Below, piece after piece: positions 1-11,000 of a stretch of 64,000 bases of DNA; the first letter of the stretch is position 1, and each line of letters opens with the position of its first letter. Position numbers and translations under genes: made by a program. Source of the DNA: Parapristionchus giblindavisi (Eukaryota > Nematoda > Chromadorea > Rhabditida > Diplogasteridae); NCBI GenBank assembly GCA_943737045.1, contig CALSFV010000361.1:208501-272500 (forward strand), given 5' to 3'. The notes under the pieces were generated by a model. The model made no database searches. It was not told the origin of the DNA and saw only the letters and a list, made by a program, of their open reading frames with translations.

Positions 1-222
1 GAAGAACAGAGCTTTTCACTAAAGAAATGTGAATTTTCAAAAAAGTGTACTTCGGTAGCGTCATCACTACGCAAAAATTAACTAAGTTAATTACACCAAC
101 ACATCATGGTAATATTCCTTGATAAATTCTCTACATTGACTCAAAAGATCAGCTTGATTGCTTTTCTGGTTCAAAAGTTATAAAAAAATGAAAAAGTGTC
201 CCATTACTTTTGGACGATACTG
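1..222. mobile_element. Right end of a Tc1/mariner-like DNA transposon (truncated by window edge)
   Basis: The last ~40 bp, read on the minus strand from 222, start CAGTATCGTCCAAAAGTAAT and continue GGGACAC. This is the usual look of a Tc1-family terminal inverted repeat (CAGT, then a CCAAAAGTA-TGGGACA core). It is followed by TA at 223-224. In uninterrupted satellite A units the same place reads GATAGCTCTG, so the element sits at a TA inside a satellite unit, as expected for this superfamily. No transposase reading frame is visible in the 222 bp present. The superfamily is inferred from the terminus only; the other end lies outside the window. Confidence 0.6.
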
Positions 223-3200
223 TAGCTCTGAAAAAAGGAATGATAGTCTCTGTTAGAAATTTTCCATTTGGAGAATGCTGTCGAGAGTTCTGAATTTTGA
301 CATTTCAAAAGTGACGTAAATTTGCCAGGTTGACGCTGAATATCAGACTATCAATTCAATACCCGGCGTTTCACTACTTGCTTATTATTTTTAAATTAAT
401 CCACGATAAGTTACGATTACAAAATATACTAATCCGAATGAATATCGACCGATACTGGAATGAAATAAAAATAATTATTGTCATACTTGGACGTAAATCA
501 TTTTTTTCCAAAATGTGATGCAGTTATCACCCTGTTCCCAGTTGTGTATTACTTTGCCGTACTGATACTTTATCAAGCACATCTAGTGCATGCAATTGTG
601 AGCTTCACAGACCCGAACTCCTGCCCAAAGAGCTTAGCCGGGGTCAGAACAAGACAGTGGTCATAGTCGAATCACGAAAGTCCAAGAAAAGCCTTATAAT
701 TCGCTTTAAACTTTATCTTTCTTTAACATCTTAAGTTTTTTGGATAGCTCTGAAAAAATGAATGATAGTCTCTGTTAGAAATTTTCCATTTGGAGAATGC
801 TCTCGAGAGTTCTGAATTTTGACATTTCAAAAGTGACGTAAATTTACCAGGTGCACGCAGAAAATAAGACTATCAATTCAATACCCGGCGTTTCACCAAT
901 TGATCACTATTTTAAAAATAATCCACAATACGTGACGATTACAAAACATATTAATCAGAATGAATATCGACCGATACTGGAATGAAATAAAAATAATTAT
1001 TGTCATACTTGGACGTAAACCATTTTTTCCCTAAATTCGATGCAGTTATCACCCTGTTCCCAGTTGTGTATTACTTTGTCCTACTAATACTTTATCAAGC
1101 ATATCTAGAGCATGCTATTGTGAGTTTCGCAGACCCGAGCTCCTGCCCAAAGAGCTTAGCCGGGGTTAGAACCAGACAGTGGTCATAGTCGAATCACTAG
1201 GGTCCAAGACAAGCCTTATAATTCGCTTTAAACTTTATCTTTCTTTAACATCTTAATTTTTTTAAGATAGCTCTGAAAAAAGGAATGATAGTCTCTGTTA
1301 GAAATTTTCCATTTGGAGAATGCTGTCGAGAGTTCTGAATTTTGACATTTCAAAAGTGACGTAAATTTGCCAGGTTGACGCTGAATATCAGACTATCAAT
1401 TCAATACCCGGCGTTTCACTACTTGCTTATTATTTTTACATTAATCCACGATAATTGACGATTACAAAACATATTAATCAGAATGAATATCGACCGATGC
1501 TGGAATGAAATAAAAATAATTATTGTCATACTTGGACGTAAACCATTTTTTTTCGAAAATTCGATGCAGTTATCACCCTGTTCCCAGCTGTGTATTACTT
1601 TGCCTTACTGATACTTTATCAAGCATATCTAGAGCATGCAATTGTGAGTTTCACAGACCCGAACTCCTGCCCAAAGAGCCTAGCCGGGGTCAGAACCAGA
1701 CAGTGGTCATAGTCGAATCACTAGGGTCCAAGACAAGCCTTATAATTCGCTTTAAACTTTATCTTTCTTTAACATCTTAATTTTTTTTAAGATAGCTCTG
1801 AAAAAAGGAATGATAGTCTCTGTTAGAAATTTTCCATTTGGAGAATGCTGTCGAGAGTTCTGAATTTTGACATTTCAAAAGTGACGTAAATTTGCCAGGT
1901 TGACGCTGAATATCAGACTATCAATTCAATACCCGGCGTTTCACTACTTGCTTATTATTTTTAAATTAATCCACGATAAGTTACGATTACAAAATATACT
2001 AATCCGAATGAATATCGACCGATACTGGAATGAAATAAAAATAATTATTGTCATACTTGGACGTAAATCATTTTTTTCCAAAATGTGATGCAGTTATCAC
2101 CCTGTTCCCAGTTGTGTATTACTTTGCCGTACTGATACTTTATCAAGCACATCTAGTGCATGCAATTGTGAGCTTCACAGACCCGAACTCCTGCCCAAAG
2201 AGCTTAGCCGGGGTCAGAACAAGACAGTGGTCATAGTCGAATCACGAAAGTCCAAGAAAAGCCTTATAATTCGCTTTAAACTTTATCTTTCTTTAACATC
2301 TTAAGTTTTTTGGATAGCTCTGAAAAAATGAATGATAGTCTCTGTTAGAAATTTTCCATTTGGAGAATGCTCTCGAGAGTTCTGAATTTTGACATTTCAA
2401 AAGTGACGTAAATTTACCAGGTGCACGCAGAAAATAAGACTATCAATTCAATACCCGGCGTTTCACCACTTGATCACTATTTTAAAAATAATCCACAATA
2501 CGTGACGATTACAAAACATATTAATCAGAATGAATATCGACCGATACTGGAATGAAATAAAAATAATTATTGTCATACTTGGACGTAAACCATTTTTTCC
2601 CTAAATTCGATGCAGTTATCACCCTGTTCCCAGTTGTGTATTACTTTGTCCTACTAATACTTTATCAAGCATATCTAGAGCATGCTATTGTGAGTTTCGC
2701 AGACCCGAGCTCCTGCCCAAAGAGCTTAGCCGGGGTTAGAACCAGACAGTGGTCATAGTCGAATCACTAGGGTCCAAGACAAGCCTTATAATTCGCTTTA
2801 AACTTTATCTTTCTTTAACATCTTAATTTTTTTTAAGATAGCTCTGAAAAAAGGAATGATAGTCTCTGTTAGAAATTTTCCATTTGGAGAATGCTGTCGA
2901 GAGTTCTGAATTTTGACATTTCAAAAGTGACGTAAATTTGCCAGGTTGACGCTGAATATCAGACTATCAATTCAATACCCGGCGTTTCACTACTTGCTTA
3001 TTATTTTTAAATTAATCCACGATAAGTTACGATTACAAAATATACTAATCCGAATGAATATCGACCGATACTGGAATGAAATAAAAATAATTATTGTCAT
3101 ACTTGGACGTAAATCATTTTTTTCCAAAATGTGATGCAGTTATCACCCTGTTCCCAGTTGTGTATTACTTTGCCTTACTGATACTTTATCAAGCACATCT

Positions 3201-4592
3201 AGTGCATGCAATTGTGAGCTTCACAGACCCGAACTCCTGCCCAAAGAGCTTAGCCGGGGTCAGAACAAGACAGTGGTCATAGTCGAATCACGAAAGTCCA
3301 AGAAAAGCCTTATAATTCGCTTTAAACTTTATCTTTCTTTAACATCTTAAGTTTTTTGGATAGCTCTGAAAAAATGAATGATAGTCTCTGTTAGAAATTT
3401 TCCATTTGGAGAATGCTCTCGAGAGTTCTGAATTTTGACATTTCAAAAGTGACGTAAATTTACCAGGTGCACGCAGAAAATAAGACTATCAATTCAATAC
3501 CCGGCGTTTCACCACTTGATCACTATTTTAAAAATAATCCACAATACGTGACGATTACAAAACATATTAATCAGAATGAATATCGACCGATACTGGAATG
3601 AAATAAAAATAATTATTGTCATACTTGGACGTAAACCATTTTTTCCCTAAATTCGATGCAGTTATCACCCTGTTCCCAGTTGTGTATTACTTTGTCCTAC
3701 TAATACTTTATCAAGCATATCTAGAGCATGCTATTGTGAGTTTCGCAGACCCGAGCTCCTGCCCAAAGAGCTTAGCCGGGGTTAGAACCAGACAGTGGTC
3801 ATAGTCGAATCACTAGGGTCCAAGACAAGCCTTATAATTCGCTTTAAACTTTATCTTTCTTTAACATCTTAATTTTTTTTAAGATAGCTCTGAAAAAAGG
3901 AATGATAGTCTCTGTTAGAAATTTTCCATTTGGAGAATGCTGTCGAGAGTTCTGAATTTTGACATTTCAAAAGTGACGTAAATTTGCCAGGTTGACGCTG
4001 AATATCAGACTATCAATTCAATACCCGGCGTTTCACTACTTGCTTATTATTTTTACATTAATCCACGATAATTGACGATTACAAAATATACTAATCCGAA
4101 TGAATATCGACCGATGCTGGAATGAAATAAAAATAATTATTGTCATACTTGGACGTAAATCATTTTTTTCCAAAATGTGATGCAGTTATCACCCTGTTCC
4201 CAGTTGTGTATTACTTTGCCGTACTGATACTTTATCAAGCACATCTAGTGCATGCAATTGTGAGCTTCACAGACCCGAACTCCTGCCCAAAGAGCTTAGC
4301 CGGGGTCAGAACAAGACAGTGGTCATAGTCGAATCACGAAAGTCCAAGAAAAGCCTTATAATTCGCTTTAAACTTTATCTTTCTTTAACATCTTAAGTTT
4401 TTTGGATAGCTCTGAAAAAATGAATGATAGTCTCTGTTAGAAATTTTCCATTTGGAGAATGCTCTCGAGAGTTCTGAATTTTGACATTTCAAAAGTGACG
4501 TAAATTTACCAGGTGCACGCAGAAAATAAGACTATCAATTCAATACCCGGCGTTTCACTACTTGATCACTATTTTAAAAATAATCCACAATA
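223..4592. repeat. Satellite A, block 1: ~523-bp tandem repeat, about 8.4 units
   Basis: AT-rich units repeat every 522-525 bp. Each begins near TAGCTCTGAAAAA and passes through recognisable landmarks such as CAATACCCGGCGTTTCAC, GAATATCGACCGATAC and AGCTTAGCCGGGGT. Units fall into subtypes told apart by small changes (for example ATCATTTTTTTCCAAAATG, ACCATTTTTTCCCTAAATT and ACCATTTTTTTTCGAAAAT). The subtype order here is a-b-c-a-b-a-b-a. Short open frames of 60-85 codons recur in every unit but overlap in different frames. They look like by-products of the repeat rather than genes. Block 1 is cut off at 4592 by the transposon that follows. Confidence 0.95.
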
Positions 4593-4644
4593 CGCCGTAC
4601 TAAATAGGGGTGGTAGATCAAGAGGTGGACCCTAATTTCTCTCT
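4593..4644 (+). repeat. Left terminal inverted repeat of the Myb/SANT element
   Basis: It starts CGCCGTACTAAATAGG and ends around GGACCCTAATTTCT. It pairs with the reverse complement of the right end (CGCCGTACCAAATAGG then CGACCCTAATTTCT), apart from ~15 extra bases in the middle of the left copy. Confidence 0.8.
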
Positions 4645-5049
4645 TTTTTCAAGAGGAATGGGGTGTATTTTGGGGACGAACTCGACTGTAATTCCTATCA
4701 AGTCGAGAGACAGAAATGGGGGTGAGATAGAGAGGGAAGGAAAGTGAGAGATCACAAGAGGGAATAGGGTAGACGAGAAATTGAGGCTATTCCGACCGCC
4801 TCAAAAATCTGTCTGTCTGCGTCTCTCGTTTATCACACTATTTCTCTCTATCTCACCCTTAATTTTTAAAAACACCGCACGAGTTATTTTACGGTCGAGA
4901 TATTTAGAGTTGACCCGGCTGACTGAGCCTGACACAGTTGGACTTCAAACATTTATACTGTAATATTTTTCGTTTTCATGTTTACGCAATCTTTATGTTT
5001 GGATATATTTAGTTTGTAAGTTGTATTGTTTTGGATAATTAGAAGAGTA

Positions 5050-6721
5050 ATGTCGGTAAGTGATTTTAGTGTGTGTCCGTAATATATTTATATGCTGTCA
5101 TTAAGATCGTCCGTGATATGTCTGCATTTTTATTAAGACTTATAAAGGAGAAGGAGGATTATCTATTGAAATATAACAAGAATAGATCGGCAGGAGGGAA
5201 TGCGGAGAGGGATCGGATTTGGAAAGAAGTTACGGAAGCTTTCAACAGGTATGATATTGTCCTCTAATATTACACCATTATATGCAACATTTCAAGAAAG
5301 TACTATCGAGACGACATAGATAAATATAAGAGTGTGAATTCACTTAAAACTCATATTGAGTTTAAGAGATCTACCGTAAAAAAGAGAATAATGTCGATGC
5401 ATGCGTACGTGGCTACATTTGATATTTGTATTTCATGATACTATTTAGATATCGTAATGGTACAGGAGGAGGATATGATGCTAAAAAGGAAAATGAATGT
5501 AGGAAAACGGAGGATCTTCTTCAAACAGGTATATTGTTGTACGATTTATATGTATTTTCTATCATTACATATATAACTTTTTAGATGAAGCGTATATAAT
5601 AATATATGAAGATTTGAAGAAGACTCATAGACTATATGGAGTGGGAAATGATGATCTACAAACGGGAGCTGAAGCATTGATAACTTTACAGGTATTATTA
5701 TCTGTGATGTATAATACCTAAATGCATCAGACGAAATTGAAGGAGCGTAATCTCAAGAAACAATCAAGAAATGAAGATGATCATGCCGTGAATTCATCTC
5801 ATGAATTCAATGAGGTATCTCATTTACGTTTCATTTAATGCGATGGTTATAAAAATCTTGACTAATATTAATATTGAACACTCACACGAGGATATAGAAA
5901 TTGTATTCAATCCGTTCATTTTGAGTTAACTATTTTGTCGATTATAGGTAGTTCATTTGGACGATAATGATAGTAATTATAATGTCGACTCTAATAACAA
6001 TAAACCTAAGGTATGAATTATAAGTCTTATGTTAATGGTAGATATTGAAATAGATCATCGTGCTCGATGATGAAGAAGAATCAAGTAATAATGTAGACGA
6101 ATCGATAGATTATGAATATGAATACAAGAATAAGAATAAGGAAAAGATCATTGATTCATCATATATTAAGGTAGGATATGGTAAAGGTGATCATAATGAA
6201 GTGTTTCTTTAGAAGAAATCGAATAAGTCTATTCTATCTAATCGTCAAACTAAGTCCGCTCGAGTAAGAGATTATCTATTTTGTATGTGGTTTCACGTTC
6301 ATTTGCAGGAAAGATCGAAGGAGGTCTTCTATGCTAGTGCTCACCCTAAAATGGCAGCTCGCGCTGCTGCACTTGGATTCAAAGTTTAATACTTGTTTAT
6401 TTAAATTATTGATTTGCATATATTTATAGCCCAATGTCGTTGGATTGAATAAGGGTAAGAGAACTGTCAAAGAAGAATACACGGTAGATAGCGATGATAA
6501 TTTGAAGGTACGCCATAATTGTAATAATATTTCAGCAGCATTTTGTATTACAGGAATCATCGTCTATTGACATTGGGTGTAGAGAAGCAAAGAGAAGAAA
6601 AGATGAGGTGAGTAATAATAATGTAAATTTTCATTAATATATAGTTTAGGCTAAGGCTAGATTCTATGATACTCAAACATCTATGATGCAGGCTCAAATG
6701 AGTATGATGGCCCAGGTATAA
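5050..6721 (+). CDS. Myb/SANT-like DNA-binding protein, 13 exons, ~345 aa
   Basis: Hand-spliced exons: 5050-5055, 5106-5248, 5297-5404, 5449-5528, 5585-5691, 5731-5814, 5948-6010, 6054-6170, 6213-6263, 6309-6383, 6430-6507, 6554-6607, 6650-6721. All junctions are GT-AG with short introns, and the joined frame is open from ATG 5050 to TAA 6719; exons 6-13 are all multiples of three. Residues ~1-80 look like a Myb/SANT-like domain: an LLRLIKEKEDYLL helix, IWKEVTEAFN, then SLKTHIEFKRSTVKKRI, followed by a GTGGG motif typical of the family. The remainder is acidic and Asn/Lys-rich with a Met/Gln-rich tail. The likely role is nuclear DNA binding, perhaps to the element's own ends. ATG 5118 is an alternative start. 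A splice at 6716 to 6800 would change only the last residues (ending Gly-His). Confidence 0.75.
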
Positions 6722-6741
6722 GTAACATATCGCGATTTTAA

Positions 6742-6798
6742 TCAAAATAATCAATATCACTGACATCAATATCAATATCAAAATCAATATCAATATCA
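6742..6798 (+). repeat. Imperfect ATCAAT microsatellite
   Basis: The hexamer ATCAAT and shorter variants repeat for ~55 bp directly downstream of the Myb/SANT gene. On the minus strand they give a meaningless Ile/Leu-rich frame. Confidence 0.85.
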
Positions 6799-7400
6799 GG
6801 GTCACTGACTGCATCTCCTCTACATATTCCGTCCACATCATCTCCATCTACGAAGTCTATACATTTGCTACTTGTCAATAATTAGGCATCCAAACGGTAC
6901 ATCCTATGGTAGCTAAAAGTTGACTAGTAGCAAATATCCACGCTCTACTCACTTCAATGAATATTGTATATATCTAATCGAGGTAAGAAAATGAGCTTTG
7001 CTTTTGCCATAGTTTCATTTGTCGTGATTTCAGGGTCATTGGCTGCATCTCCTCTACATATTCCGTCCACATCATCTCCATCTACGAAGTCTATACATTT
7101 GCTACTTGTCAATAATTAGGCATCCAAACGGTACATCCTATGGTAGCTAAAAGTTGACTAGTAGCAAATATCCACGCTCTACTCACTTCAATGAATATTG
7201 TATATATCTAATCGAGGTAAGAAAATGAGCTTTGCTTTTGCCATAGTTTCATTTGTCGTGATTTCAGGGTCACTGACTGCATCTCCTCTCCATCCATCCA
7301 TTCATCCCTTCTCCATCTACGAAAACCGTGTTTTTGGTACTATTCAATAGGCACCCACAAGGAGGTTTCCTATGGTAGCTAATATGAACTAGTACCAAAT
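6797..7400 (+). repeat. 234-bp tandem duplication (2 near-identical copies plus one diverged copy), exon-like
   Basis: Copies run 6797-7030 and 7031-7264, with a diverged third from 7265 to ~7400. Each begins right after an AG and contains GGTCA(C/T)TG(A/G)CTGCATC. The first two end in a strong donor-like AATCGAG|GTAAGAA (6983 and 7217). A ~51-bp intron-like stretch then runs to TTTCAG. The exon-like part is 183 bp, but all three frames carry stops, so if spliced it would be a 3' untranslated exon or a terminal exon. Confidence 0.7.
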
Positions 7401-7983
7401 TGGGGGGCAGTTCGTCTCACATCTCCAAGGAAAAATTTGAATGAATGAAACCCAAGAATAATGGATGGACAAACAAGAAGAATTGTATACACATCGTTTC
7501 ATTTGTACTTTTATATATGTCTATTCATTGGTAGTATTGAGTTCCCCGTTTTATCGATCCATATGTAGATATGACCACCTTTCTATGAACGGTGATCATT
7601 TATGAAATTCATATATTTAATCCCTTTTCCTTACATTCCTTCCACTCCTTTCACATTCTTCTACTTTTTAGTAGCTTTACACTGTATCTATATGAATACC
7701 AATATATATGGTGTTCGTTTCCTTGAATTTTGTTATTCCTTTGAAACTTATGTTGTATCGTATGTTATGCTTTTTCCACCCCATTCACTCTACTAACTAT
7801 AGTATAGAATTATCATGTACCCTATATGTGAATTCCCCAATGTCGTTTTCGTGACCCAATATGTAGTGTATTGGTTAGTTCATCAATTCCATACCCTATC
7901 ATCGCTAGTTCGATTCCCTCATCACCATCTCGATTTTTGTCAATAAAGTCATTCCCATCTTTAATATCGATTGATACAGGAAA
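7401..7983. other. Transposon interior without a recognised gene
   Basis: This is AT-rich sequence between the 234-bp repeats and the right terminal inverted repeat. The only open frame is a 64-codon hydrophobic one at 7602-7796, with no recognisable domain. I see no transposase signature on either strand. Confidence 0.6.
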
Positions 7984-8022
7984 GGTGTTTAAGAAATTAG
8001 GGTCGACCTATTTGGTACGGCG
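7984..8022 (-). repeat. Right terminal inverted repeat of the Myb/SANT element
   Basis: It ends CCTATTTGGTACGGCG at 8022, the reverse complement of the left end with one mismatch over the outer 16 bp. Satellite A sequence (GCAGAACAAGACAG) follows immediately. Confidence 0.8.
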
Positions 8023-11000
8023 GCAGAACAAGACAGTGGTCATAGTCGAATCACGAAAGTCCAAGAAAAGCCTTATAATTCGCTTTAAACTTTATCTTTC
8101 TTTAACATCTTAAGTTTTTTGGATAGCTCTGAAAAAATGAATGATAGTCTCTGTTAGAAATTTTCCATTTGGAGAATGCTCTCGAGAGTTCTGAATTTTG
8201 ACATTTCAAAAGTGACGTAAATTTACCAGGTGCACGCAGAAAATAAGACTATCAATTCAATACCCGGCGTTTCACCACTTGATCACTATTTTAAAAATAA
8301 TCCACAATACGTGACGATTACAAAACATATTAATCAGAATGAATATCGACCGATACTGGAATGAAATAAAAATAATTATTGTCATACTTGGACGTAAACC
8401 ATTTTTTCCCTAAATTCGATGCAGTTATCACCCTGTTCCCAGTTGTGTATTACTTTGTCCTACTAATACTTTATCAAGCATATCTAGAGCATGCTATTGT
8501 GAGTTTCGCAGACCCGAGCTCCTGCCCAAAGAGCTTAGCCGGGGTTAGAACCAGACAGTGGTCATAGTCGAATCACTAGGGTCCAAGACAAGCCTTATAA
8601 TTCGCTTTAAACTTTATCTTTCTTTAACATCTTAATTTTTTTTAAGATAGCTCTGAAAAAAGGAATGATAGTCTCTGTTAGAAATTTTCCATTTGGAGAA
8701 TGCTGTCGAGAGTTCTGAATTTTGACATTTCAAAAGTGACGTAAATTTGCCAGGTTGACGCTGAATATCAGACTATCAATTCAATACCCGGCGTTTCACT
8801 ACTTGCTTATTATTTTTAAATTAATCCACGATAAGTTACGATTACAAAATATACTAATCCGAATGAATATCGACCGATACTGGAATGAAATAAAAATAAT
8901 TATTGTCATACTTGGACGTAAATCATTTTTTTCCAAAATGTGATGCAGTTATCACCCTGTTCCCAGTTGTGTATTACTTTGCCTTACTGATACTTTATCA
9001 AGCACATCTAGTGCATGCAATTGTGAGCTTCACAGACCCGAACTCCTGCCCAAAGAGCTTAGCCGGGGTCAGAACAAGACAGTGGTCATAGTCGAATCAC
9101 GAAAGTCCAAGAAAAGCCTTATAATTCGCTTTAAACTTTATCTTTCTTTAACATCTTAAGTTTTTTGGATAGCTCTGAAAAAATGAATGATAGTCTCTGT
9201 TAGAAATTTTCCATTTGGAGAATGCTCTCGAGAGTTCTGAATTTTGACATTTCAAAAGTGACGTAAATTTACCAGGTGCACGCAGAAAATAAGACTATCA
9301 ATTCAATACCCGGCGTTTCACCACTTGATCACTATTTTAAAAATAATCCACAATACGTGACGATTACAAAACATATTAATCAGAATGAATATCGACCGAT
9401 ACTGGAATGAAATAAAAATAATTATTGTCATACTTGGACGTAAACCATTTTTTCCCTAAATTCGATGCAGTTATCACCCTGTTCCCAGTTGTGTATTACT
9501 TTGTCCTACTAATACTTTATCAAGCATATCTAGAGCATGCTATTGTGAGTTTCGCAGACCCGAGCTCCTGCCCAAAGAGCTTAGCCGGGGTTAGAACCAG
9601 ACAGTGGTCATAGTCGAATCACTAGGGTCCAAGACAAGCCTTATAATTCGCTTTAAACTTTATCTTTCTTTAACATCTTAATTTTTTTTAAGATAGCTCT
9701 GAAAAAAGGAATGATAGTCTCTGTTAGAAATTTTCCATTTGGAGAATGCTGTCGAGAGTTCTGAATTTTGACATTTCAAAAGTGACGTAAATTTGCCAGG
9801 TTGACGCTGAATATCAGACTATCAATTCAATACCCGGCGTTTCACTACTTGCTTATTATTTTTACATTAATCCACGATAATTGACGATTACACAACATAT
9901 TAATCAGAATGAATATCGACCGATGCTGGAATGAAATAAAAATAATTATTGTCATACTTGGACGTAAACCATTTTTTTTCGAAAATTCGATGCAGTTATC
10001 ACCCTGTTCCCAGCTGTGTATTACTTTGCCTTACTGATACTTTATCAAGCATATCTAGAGCATGCAATTGTGAGTTTCACAGACCCGAACTCCTGCCCAA
10101 AGAGCCTAGCCGGGGTCAGAACCAGACAGTGGTCATAGTCGAATCACTAGGGTCCAAGACAAGCCTTATAATTCGCTTTAAACTTTATCTTTCTTTAACA
10201 TCTTAATTTTTTTTAAGATAGCTCTGAAAAAAGGAATGATAGTCTCTGTTAGAAATTTTCCATTTGGAGAATGCTGTCGAGAGTTCTGAATTTTGACATT
10301 TCAAAAGTGACGTAAATTTGCCAGGTTGACGCTGAATATCAGACTATCAATTCAATACCCGGCGTTTCACTACTTGCTTATTATTTTTAAATTAATCCAC
10401 GATAAGTTACGATTACAAAATATACTAATCCGAATGAATATCGACCGATACTGGAATGAAATAAAAATAATTATTGTCATACTTGGACGTAAATCATTTT
10501 TTTCCAAAATGTGATGCAGTTATCACCCTGTTCCCAGTTGTGTATTACTTTGCCTTACTGATACTTTATCAAGCACATCTAGTGCATGCAATTGTGAGCT
10601 TCACAGACCCGAACTCCTGCCCAAAGAGCTTAGCCGGGGTCAGAACAAGACAGTGGTCATAGTCGAATCACGAAAGTCCAAGAAAAGCCTTATAATTCGC
10701 TTTAAACTTTATCTTTCTTTAACATCTTAATTTTTTTTAAGATAGCTCTGAAAAAAGGAATGATAGTCTCTGTTAGAAATTTTCCATTTGGAGAATGCTG
10801 TCGAGAGTTCTGAATTTTGACATTTCAAAAGTGACGTAAATTTGCCAGGTTGACGCTGAATATCAGACTATCAATTCAATACCCGGCGTTTCACTACTTG
10901 CTTATTATTTTTAAATTAATCCACGATAAGTTACGATTACAAAACATATTAATCAGAATGAATATCGACCGATACTGGAATGAAATAAAAATAATTATTG

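Larger units (their letters stand above)
4593..8022 (+). mobile_element. TIR DNA transposon carrying a Myb/SANT-like gene, inserted in satellite A
   Basis: Both edges are marked by terminal inverted repeats starting CGCCGTAC(T/C)AAATAGG, and satellite A resumes directly outside them. Inside is one intact-looking spliced gene (5050-6721) whose product has a Myb/SANT-like fold, then a non-coding part with 234-bp tandem duplications. Myb/SANT-like proteins are the usual accessory DNA-binding factor of PIF/Harbinger elements, so that superfamily is the best guess. However, no DDE transposase frame is visible and no short target-site duplication could be found. It may be a non-autonomous derivative or a different TIR family. 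The satellite on the two sides overlaps by 286 bp (4307-4592 matches 8024-8309). Confidence 0.75.

Noticed and set aside
4781..4963. 60-codon frame near the left end of the Myb/SANT element
   Set aside because: No domain, not linked by splicing to the Myb/SANT exons, and in sequence close to the terminal repeat.
6557..6847. Minus-strand 96-codon frame rich in Ile/Leu
   Set aside because: It is the reverse of the ATCAAT microsatellite and of exons 12-13 of the Myb/SANT gene.
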